Assembly (NCBI GenBank): GCA_027488055.1
Contig: JAIYCK010000285.1
Coordinates: 1-7,163, forward strand
Origin: Flavobacteriales bacterium
Lineage (GTDB): Bacteria > Bacteroidota > Bacteroidia > Flavobacteriales_D > Sanyastnellaceae
Length of the DNA: 7,163 bases
Reading direction: 5' to 3'
The first letter of the stretch is position 1, and each line of letters opens with the position of its first letter. The notes below the pieces were generated by a model that searched no databases, was not told the origin of the DNA, and saw only the letters and a program-made list of their open reading frames with translations. Made by a program: the position numbers and the translations under genes. This document shows positions 1 through 4,941 of the stretch, one piece after another.

Positions 1-1
1 A

Positions 2-526
2 GCATTCTCAAATTTTTTCAATGGTTTCAAATCACCTCAATTGCTGCAATTGGCGCTTTCCAACTTTATAGCGCAAATCATTGCGGGTGTCGTGGCTGTT
101 GTCATCATTGTAGCATTCTGCGGGAATATTGTGCTTGAGTTGATGGCGAAAATGGAGGCCTTGCAAGATCCAACCGATTCAGAGGCGCAAAAAGCCGCGT
201 TGGCCTTTTTCATGACCAGCCAATTTCTTTTGGGCTTTGTGGTGGCCTTTTTTGCCGCAATAAGCGTGAGCCTATTATGGATTTTGACTTCCCAATTCAT
301 TGTTTTCAGACAAATGGCATTTTGGGATGCCATGGAAGCAAGCCGTAAAATAGTGATGAAAAAGTTCTTTAGTTTCTTGGGATGGATCTTTGTTTGGATC
401 ATTATACTCGGTATCTCAGCGCTTCCCTGTGGACTTGGACTGCTCTTCACATATCCCGCCTTCATGCTCTCGCTCTATGCGTTGTACATGCAGATCACAG
501 AAGACGAGGCCGTCCTCAACCATTGA
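2..526 (+). CDS. Integral membrane protein of unknown function, 5'-truncated by window edge
   Basis: The reading frame is open from the first bases of the window to a TGA at 524-526, so the true start lies upstream. A TTG at 41 is only an internal leucine codon. The visible 174 residues contain a hydrophobic segment (about residues 22-45: IIAGVVAVVIIVAF), a charged linker rich in E, D and Q, a second segment around FLLGFVVAFFAAISVSLLWIL, and a C-terminal pair starting at FFSFLGWIFVWIIILGI and ending in a GLGLLFTYP...YALYMQITEDE region. The pattern 'dAmeaSrkiv-k-ff-flg...cGlGLl-tyP...Y' resembles a widespread group of poorly characterised bacterial membrane proteins, often labelled only as hypothetical in Bacteroidota. 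No catalytic motif is visible and I do not assign a function. The gene is convergent with recX and overlaps it by 11 bases. Confidence 0.82.
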   Translation, partial: AFSNFFNGFKSPQLLQLALSNFIAQIIAGVVAVVIIVAFCGNIVLELMAKMEALQDPTDSEAQKAALAFFMTSQFLLGFVVAFFAAISVSLLWILTSQFIVFRQMAFWDAMEASRKIVMKKFFSFLGWIFVWIIILGISALPCGLGLLFTYPAFMLSLYALYMQITEDEAVLNH

Positions 527-986
527 GAAATCGTTCCACATGAGGGCCGATGTCATCACTGGCGAAACCTTTGGATAAAAGATAACGCATCAGTTTCACT
601 TTCTTTTGATAGAGCTGCAGTCCTCGTAACTGCGGCTCTTTCTTTTTGATCAAGGCCACAATAGTGTCTGCTTCATCATCCTTAGGGATATTCTTCAAAG
701 CGTCGCGAATATTGCGTTCTGTGATCCCTTTTCGCTTGAGGCCCTGCTCTATTTTTCGAGCTCCCCATTGATAAAATGCAAATTTGTCGTGAGCGAAGGC
801 AGAGGCATAACGCTGCTCGGAAATAAAGCCTTCGGTGATGAGCTGGGCAACCAATCCATGTGCTTCATCCATGCTGAATCCCCATTTCAGCGCAAGCCGC
901 AATGCGTCTTGCTGACAGCGCTCTGCTTTATCACAATAGCGCATTAGGCGCTCGTGTGCTTGATGCAAGGTCATGGGTATGCTCAT
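516..986 (-). CDS. recX: Regulatory protein RecX (RecA modulator)
   Basis: RecX binds RecA filaments and limits or modulates their activity in recombination and SOS induction; it acts in the cytoplasm. The 156-residue product has the normal family length. It is built of helical three-helix repeats and shows the hallmark family signature around residues 53-69 (GFISEQRYASAFAHDKF), then WGARKI (74-79), LKRKGI (83-88) and a C-terminal LLSKGF block. I chose ATG at 986. A TTG two codons upstream (992) and an ATG four codons downstream (974) are alternatives, and no Shine-Dalgarno sequence settles the choice. recA is not adjacent, which is common outside a few phyla. The 3' end overlaps the convergent membrane-protein gene, and the coding sequence contains that gene's probable terminator. 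Family assignment is from recognised motifs. Confidence 0.92.
   Translation of the reverse strand: MSIPMTLHQAHERLMRYCDKAERCQQDALRLALKWGFSMDEAHGLVAQLITEGFISEQRYASAFAHDKFAFYQWGARKIEQGLKRKGITERNIRDALKNIPKDDEADTIVALIKKKEPQLRGLQLYQKKVKLMRYLLSKGFASDDIGPHVERFLNG
611..648 (+). terminator. Intrinsic terminator for the upstream membrane-protein gene, inside recX
   Basis: The arms AGAGCTGCAGT (611-621) and ACTGCGGCTCT (629-639) pair over 11 bp around a 7-base loop. They are followed directly by a T-rich tract (TTTCTTTTT, 640-648). In plus-strand RNA the one non-Watson-Crick position is a G-U wobble. In minus-strand RNA the same position is a C-A mismatch and no U tract follows. This asymmetry indicates that the element works on plus-strand transcripts, ending the membrane-protein mRNA about 120 bases past its stop codon and antisense to the 3' part of recX. 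The structure is seen directly; termination is inferred. Confidence 0.7.
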
Positions 987-1141
987 TTTCAAGTTTTGGA
1001 AAGAGACTTAGGGTGCATTATACACTTATTTCAAATCTCGTTAAGGCCAACAATTTAACATTTGAACGCAACCATTTCGAAAAATATCGTATAACGTTGC
1101 GACTGCAAATTAGGCAATGAGTTAAGCCTTTTACCCTATTT

Positions 1142-1169
1142 TTTGGTATTGGACTATTCACTACTTTTG
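1142..1169 (+). promoter_or_regulatory. Putative Bacteroidota sigma-70 type promoter for the DUF349 gene
   Basis: An exact TAnnTTTG element (TACTTTTG, 1162-1169) is preceded by TTTG at 1142-1145, with 16 bases between them. These match the -7 and -33 elements described for Bacteroides and Flavobacterium, although the spacing is at or slightly below the usual lower limit. Transcription would start near 1176, giving a 5' leader of about 50 bases before the ATG at 1227. The elements are seen; promoter activity is inferred. Confidence 0.5.
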
Positions 1170-1226
1170 CACACTTAAAATTATAAACACAGGGGCCATT
1201 ATCAAAAATGTTCCCACCCATTGCAA

Positions 1227-2918
1227 ATGAAGCAAGCACTGATTGATCAACTACTGTCACAACTTGAAACGACGGACATCATGTCCATCCGCGAAAGCGT
1301 GAGAGAAATCCGCAACAATTGGAAAGCGGAAACAGCAAAAGAACGCCATCTACAAATGGAGGAATTTAAGGCCTCCAATCCAGAAGAAGGTGTAGAATTT
1401 GTCTATACTCCTCATGAACTCGAAGATCGCTTTCAGGAAATCCTGAAACAATACGAAGATCGTATTGAGGAAAAAGGCAAAGAACTCGCTGCCGAACGCC
1501 AGAAAAACTTCGAAACCAAGCAAGAATTGCTAAAGGAATTCGAGACCCTTCTTACGGCTGAGGAAAATATCGGCAAGGCTTTTGGCACGCACAAAACCTT
1601 AACGGACCGCTGGAAAGAAGTGGGTGATGTGCCTGGCGATAAATACCACGACCTCAACGACAAATGGCACAAACTGAATCAACAGTTTTTCTACCAAGTC
1701 AATATCTACAAGTCATTGCAAGAAAATGACCTGAAGATCAATCAAAAGAAAAAAGAGGAAATGATTGAAGCAGCTAAAGGCTTGGAGGCTGTGGAAACCA
1801 TTTCGGACCTTGAGGTCATGATCAAAAAGTACCAACGCGAATGGATGGATATAGGTCCATCGCCCCGCGAAACGTACAAGGAAATGGGTGACACATTCTT
1901 TGCATTTGTGCGTCAAGCACAAGAAAAAGTGCAGAAGCACTATGATGCCATGCACGCCCACAACGAAGAAAATCTTGGCAAGAAAAAGGCCCTGATCGAA
2001 AAATTACGTGAAATCTGCACGTTGGAAATTAGCAACGGTGCGACGTGGAATAAATGGACAGACGAAGTGCTCAAGCTGCAAGAAGAATGGCGCACCACAG
2101 GCTGGGCAAGTAAAAAGGACAACGAGGAAGCGTGGCAAGAATTCCGCGGACTAGGCGATTTGTTTTTTGGCAAACGCAAGGAGTTCATGGGTGGACGTCG
2201 CGCTGCATTCAAAGAAAACAAAGATAAAAAAGAAGCCCTCATCGAGCGTGCTCAAACGCTCCAGCATAGTCAGGACTGGAAAAGCACGACAGAAGAATTC
2301 AAAAAGCTGCAAGATGATTGGAAAAAAATAGGCTCAGCGGACCCCAAGGACGAACAAAAGCTTTGGCAGCGTTTCCGCTCTGCTGCTGATCTATTCTTTG
2401 CGGGTAAAAAGGAACACTTCGCTGGCATTGGTGATGTGCAGGCAGATAATCTCCGCCTCAAGGAAGAGTTGATGGTAGAGATGGATGCATTTCAATTGAG
2501 CGGCAACAAAGGCGAAGACATTGCAACGCTTAAAAGCTTCAGTGAGCGCTGGCACGCAATTGGTTTTGTCCCAAAGGACAAACTCGACGAGGTGATGAAG
2601 CGCTACAATAAAATTTTGGACATCAAATACGGTGAACTCAATGAGAAAAGGGAAGCAACCGAAATGAATGCATTCCGCTCGCGCATGGCGTCCATCAAAG
2701 ACTCATCGGATGGAGATTTCAAAATAAAACGCGAGAAAAATTTCTTAAAAGAAAAAATCGAACGCTTGAAAAGTGAAATTCGCCAATATGAAAACAACAT
2801 GAGTATTTTCACTGGCAAAGGCGCTGATGCTTTGCGCAAAGACATTGAAAAGAAAATCAAAGCGAGTGAAAGAGAAATTGATGACATTAAGAAGAAAATG
2901 CAACTGTTGGACGCATAA
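1227..2918 (+). CDS. DUF349 repeat protein
   Basis: A 563-residue, highly charged, almost entirely helical cytoplasmic protein made of DUF349 repeats, a family widespread in Bacteroidota whose biochemical role is not established. Five repeats are visible. Each is marked by a tryptophan in an 'EW/RW...G' context: W129 (RWKEVG), W206 (EWMDIG), W288 (EWRTTGW), W365 (DWKKIG) and W442 (RWHAIG). The spacings are 77, 82, 77 and 77 residues; the third repeat carries a small insertion. An N-terminal region (W32 in REIRNNWKAE) may be a degenerate additional unit. The C-terminal tail (about 480-563) is K/E-rich and predicted to form a coiled coil. I chose ATG 1227 because it aligns the start with the conserved N-terminal helix. 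A TTG two codons upstream is less likely, and the frame has no ATG between 1227 and the stop at 1176. The acidic, low-complexity N-terminal tail that I recall in several Flavobacterium homologues is absent. The gene appears monocistronic, with its own promoter and terminator. Confidence 0.95.
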   Translation: MKQALIDQLLSQLETTDIMSIRESVREIRNNWKAETAKERHLQMEEFKASNPEEGVEFVYTPHELEDRFQEILKQYEDRIEEKGKELAAERQKNFETKQELLKEFETLLTAEENIGKAFGTHKTLTDRWKEVGDVPGDKYHDLNDKWHKLNQQFFYQVNIYKSLQENDLKINQKKKEEMIEAAKGLEAVETISDLEVMIKKYQREWMDIGPSPRETYKEMGDTFFAFVRQAQEKVQKHYDAMHAHNEENLGKKKALIEKLREICTLEISNGATWNKWTDEVLKLQEEWRTTGWASKKDNEEAWQEFRGLGDLFFGKRKEFMGGRRAAFKENKDKKEALIERAQTLQHSQDWKSTTEEFKKLQDDWKKIGSADPKDEQKLWQRFRSAADLFFAGKKEHFAGIGDVQADNLRLKEELMVEMDAFQLSGNKGEDIATLKSFSERWHAIGFVPKDKLDEVMKRYNKILDIKYGELNEKREATEMNAFRSRMASIKDSSDGDFKIKREKNFLKEKIERLKSEIRQYENNMSIFTGKGADALRKDIEKKIKASEREIDDIKKKMQLLDA

Positions 2919-2935
2919 GACTTCTCTTCAATATG

Positions 2936-2959
2936 AAAAAGGCCTTTGGGCCTTTTTTT
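2936..2959. terminator. Bidirectional intrinsic terminator between the DUF349 gene and rfaE2
   Basis: AAAAAGGCC (2936-2944) and GGCCTTTTT (2949-2957) form a perfect 9-bp stem around a 4-base TTTG loop. Seven T residues (2953-2959) follow on the plus strand and five on the minus strand. It lies 17 bases after the DUF349 stop codon. On the other side the rfaE2 stop codon (2958-2960) touches its edge. The A/T flanks make it usable by transcripts arriving from both convergent genes. Confidence 0.85.
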
Positions 2960-3434
2960 ATTGTCTCATTTTTTGTACGATGCTCGTGGTGGAATACCCT
3001 TCTACCACCGGGATAGCGACCACCTCTCCGCCTCGCTCTAGCGTTTCATTGGATCCAACGATATAGTTGGATTTGCGCGGATCGCGCTCAGCAGCGTCGT
3101 AATCTCCACCTTTGACCAAGATATCTGGTTCGATTAGTTGGATCAACTCCAATGGAGTGTCCTCACCAAATACAACCACTGCATCCACAACACGCAAAGC
3201 AGCAACCACTCCAGCACGTGCCTCTTCATCATTAATGGGACGTTCAGGCCCCTTGTTCAACCGTTTGACCGAGGCATCATCATTGATTCCAACGATCAAA
3301 AAATCACCCAATTCAGCTGCTTCCTCCAAATAGGTGACATGCCCCAAGTGTAAGATATCAAACACCCCATTGGTAAAAACAATACGCTTGCCCTCTGACT
3401 TTACGGCTGCTATGGCCTCTTTGATTTCGCTCAT
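2958..3434 (-). CDS. rfaE2: RfaE2-type D-glycero-beta-D-manno-heptose 1-phosphate adenylyltransferase
   Basis: The likely reaction is ATP plus D-glycero-beta-D-manno-heptose 1-phosphate giving ADP-heptose and diphosphate, supplying heptose for the LPS inner core in the cytoplasm. The 158-residue protein is a stand-alone nucleotidyltransferase corresponding to the C-terminal half of fused HldE. Visible motifs are FTNGVFDILHLGH with the catalytic HxGH at residues 29-32, RPIND (65-69), the TP-LIQLI-PDILVKGGDY block (KGGDY at 108-112) and the terminal GYSTTSI (146-152), which matches the STT-I signature of the RfaE2 family. About ten residues between KGGDY and IVG look longer than in the E. coli enzyme. 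ATG 3434 follows the upstream gene by 3 bases, so it is the last gene of the panD operon. The kinase partner (RfaE1) is not in the window. A related cytidylyltransferase of the same superfamily is the main alternative. Confidence 0.88.
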   Translation of the reverse strand: MSEIKEAIAAVKSEGKRIVFTNGVFDILHLGHVTYLEEAAELGDFLIVGINDDASVKRLNKGPERPINDEEARAGVVAALRVVDAVVVFGEDTPLELIQLIEPDILVKGGDYDAAERDPRKSNYIVGSNETLERGGEVVAIPVVEGYSTTSIVQKMRQ

Positions 3435-3437
3435 GGA

Positions 3438-4442
3438 TTATGAATAGACGCCCTGTTTCGGCTTTAGTTTAAATCGTGTGACAACAAAAAAACCAACGGC
3501 CCCCATGGTCAATTCCAAAATGGTTTTGCCCGACCAAGAAATCATGGCAAAGGTCAATCCTATTTCGGACTTCATTGGATTATCGGCGTTGGCAAAACCC
3601 AAAGCCACAAAAGCCAACATCGACATATAATGATAACTTCCCAACCCGCCTTGCGTAGGCACCAACATACCAAAACTGGCCGCAACCATTAAAAAGAGCG
3701 CATCACCCATTTGTAATTGTGACGTCTCGCTAAGTGTCCACAACATGGCTTGCGACATCAAGACCCAGATGCCCCAAATGGCCAAAGTCCAGCCAATAAA
3801 GGGCCACTTGTCCTTCATCAAAAGTACGCTCCGTAATCCACTTCCAACCCCTTGCATGAATCGCTCGATACGAGCGATGATCCCAAATTTTCGGAAATAT
3901 TTCAGATAACGCACCACTACCACCATACCCATGATACCGGCCAACAAAAGCAAAAGGATCAATTGTGCTTTCTGACCGTCAATAAAAGAAAACAAATGAA
4001 TTACTTCTTCATGCTTTACAATCAAGGCAATAATGACACAGAGCAATAGCATGACCACATCTACAATGCGCTCGAGAATCACTGTACCAATCAATTTGTC
4101 TACTGGCACATGTTCGGCCCGATTCAGAAGGGTACAACGAGCCACCTCTCCGCTTCTCGGAATTAGATCATTCATCAAATATCCAAACGCCACTGAATGG
4201 GCACAGGCCCACTTATCTGCCTTGAACCCCAGTGGCTGCAAGAGCGTATTCCATCTAAAACCTCGGAAAACAGTGGCTGAGTAATTCAATACCAAGGCTA
4301 AAATCGCGTAACCCCAGTGAGCGTTGCGCAAACTTAATCCTATGGAAGTCCAATCCACGTCCTTGTAAGCCAAATACATCAATCCTATTCCCAAGAGCAG
4401 GAATAATCCATATTTGATAATGTTTTTGGATGTTCCTGACAT
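3438..4442 (-). CDS. UPF0104 / YbhN-like (lysylphosphatidylglycerol synthase TM-region family) membrane protein
   Basis: A 334-residue polytopic inner-membrane protein of the family that includes YbhN, AglD and the transmembrane flippase part of MprF. About eight or nine hydrophobic segments are visible, roughly at residues 12-26, 43-59, 80-92, 118-142, 159-178, 215-237, 247-262, 272-284 and 296-322. Conserved family signatures are NDLIPRSGEVAR (91-102), the ERIVD motif (124-128) at the start of a transmembrane helix, and VPTQGGLGSYH (261-271). The MprF aminoacyl-transfer domain is absent, so lipid lysylation is not expected. Members are proposed to move or handle lipid-linked substrates across the membrane, but the substrate here is unknown. 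ATG 4442 lies 7 bases after the panD stop and its own stop is 3 bases before rfaE2, so the three genes are almost certainly cotranscribed. Placement beside an LPS-heptose enzyme fits an envelope role; that is inference. Confidence 0.88.
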   Translation of the reverse strand: MSGTSKNIIKYGLFLLLGIGLMYLAYKDVDWTSIGLSLRNAHWGYAILALVLNYSATVFRGFRWNTLLQPLGFKADKWACAHSVAFGYLMNDLIPRSGEVARCTLLNRAEHVPVDKLIGTVILERIVDVVMLLLCVIIALIVKHEEVIHLFSFIDGQKAQLILLLLLAGIMGMVVVVRYLKYFRKFGIIARIERFMQGVGSGLRSVLLMKDKWPFIGWTLAIWGIWVLMSQAMLWTLSETSQLQMGDALFLMVAASFGMLVPTQGGLGSYHYMSMLAFVALGFANADNPMKSEIGLTFAMISWSGKTILELTMGAVGFFVVTRFKLKPKQGVYS

Positions 4443-4449
4443 GAGTTAA

Positions 4450-4803
4450 TCAGGACTTCAAGGTATTGGTTCGCTCATCAGGAAAAATCACTGTGGGCTT
4501 AAAATCTTTGGCCTCTTCGCGCGTCATTTGGGCATACGTAATCACAATGACCACGTCGCCTGGCTCGACACGGCGTGCTGCGGGTCCATTCAAGCAGCAT
4601 ACGCCACTGCCCCGCTCGCCTTTAATGATGTAGGTCTCAAGCCGTTCGCCGTTCATGCAGTTCAATACTTGCACTTTTTCTCCTTCGATCATATCAGCCG
4701 CCTCAATCAAATCTGGATCAAGGGTGATACTTCCGATGTAATTCAGATTGGCCTCGGTGACCGTTAGGCGATGAATCTTGGACTTAAAAACTTCGATTAA
4801 CAT
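4450..4803 (-). CDS. panD: Aspartate 1-decarboxylase (pyruvoyl-dependent)
   Basis: PanD converts L-aspartate to beta-alanine and CO2, providing beta-alanine for pantothenate and CoA synthesis in the cytoplasm. The 117-residue precursor has normal length and aligns without gaps to the E. coli numbering over the active site: K9, H11, Y22, the self-cleavage pair G24-S25 (YIGSITLD), R54, T57, Y58, and N72-G73-P74-A75. S25 would become the pyruvoyl group after cleavage into a 24-residue beta chain and a 93-residue alpha chain. All expected catalytic residues are present, so the enzyme should be active. ATG 4803 is the only sensible start, since it places the catalytic residues in register. It is the first gene of a three-gene operon with the UPF0104 protein and rfaE2. 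panC, often the neighbour in Bacteroidota, is not beside it. The start is preceded by a perfect inverted repeat. Confidence 0.97.
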   Translation of the reverse strand: MLIEVFKSKIHRLTVTEANLNYIGSITLDPDLIEAADMIEGEKVQVLNCMNGERLETYIIKGERGSGVCCLNGPAARRVEPGDVVIVITYAQMTREEAKDFKPTVIFPDERTNTLKS

Positions 4804-4808
4804 GCCGC

Positions 4809-4823
4809 GAAGGTAATACCTTC
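4809..4823. repeat. Perfect 7-bp inverted repeat just upstream of panD
   Basis: GAAGGTAATACCTTC is a perfect palindrome of 7-bp arms around one central base. It ends 5 bases before the panD start codon on the minus strand. In RNA it can fold as a 5-bp GAAGG/CCTTC stem with a 5-base loop. It could be a repressor operator or a small hairpin affecting panD translation. The symmetry is seen; a function is not shown. Confidence 0.45.
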
Positions 4824-4834
4824 AAATTAGGTGT

Positions 4835-4898
4835 ACTAATTTTTTTAGTCTTCATCAAGGTTGCATCCACCCCATCACTCCAACAAAGAGGTTTTGTT
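4835..4898. repeat. Two further short inverted repeats in the panD/priA divergent spacer
   Basis: ACTAA (4835-4839) pairs with TTAGT (4845-4849) across five T residues. AACAAA (4882-4887) pairs with TTTGTT (4893-4898) across GAGGT. Both are perfect but short and AT-rich, so chance is a serious alternative. They are listed because they lie in the only spacer that can hold control sites for both panD and priA. The rest of the spacer shows no recognisable riboswitch or RNA gene. Confidence 0.25.
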
Positions 4899-4909
4899 CA
4901 CAACTGCCA

Positions 4910-4936
4910 TTTGGGTGCCTTTCAATCTTATTTTTG
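4910..4936 (+). promoter_or_regulatory. Putative Bacteroidota promoter for priA
   Basis: An exact TAnnTTTG element (TATTTTTG, 4929-4936) is preceded by TTTG at 4910-4913, with 15 bases between them, slightly shorter than the usual spacing. The first element ends only five bases before the priA ATG (4942), which would put the transcription start at or next to the initiation codon. It is either a promoter for a leaderless mRNA or a chance match in a T-rich stretch. Confidence 0.35.
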
Positions 4937-4941
4937 TCAAA

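Noticed and set aside
314..333. Perfect 7-bp inverted repeat (ATGGCAT, 6-base loop, ATGCCAT) considered as a recX terminator on the minus strand
   Set aside because: It is about 180 bases past the recX stop, has a weak stem, and lacks a proper T tract on the minus strand. It lies in coding sequence (QMAFWDAM) and is probably chance.
37..465. Minus-strand open frame of 142 codons opposite the membrane-protein gene
   Set aside because: It is fully antisense to a gene with clear transmembrane pattern and has no recognisable domain; its composition looks like a shadow frame.
1013..1046. TATAAT-like hexamer on the minus strand (1017-1022) with a TTAACG 16 bases upstream, as a recX promoter
   Set aside because: It is an E. 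coli-style pattern, whereas this organism appears to use TAnnTTTG elements; the AT-rich spacer makes a chance match likely.
1067..1101. CGCAAC (1067-1072) and GTTGCG (1096-1101) inverted repeat in the recX/DUF349 spacer
   Set aside because: Only 6 bp with a 23-base loop and no supporting context; not distinguishable from chance.
3438..4442. Calling the UPF0104 protein a lysylphosphatidylglycerol synthase (MprF)
   Set aside because: Only the transmembrane-region homology is present; the C-terminal aminoacyltransferase domain needed for lysylation is absent.
4821..4830. TAATTTG on the minus strand as a panD -7 element
   Set aside because: It is one base shorter than TAnnTTTG and has no -33 element at suitable spacing, so I could not support a panD promoter.
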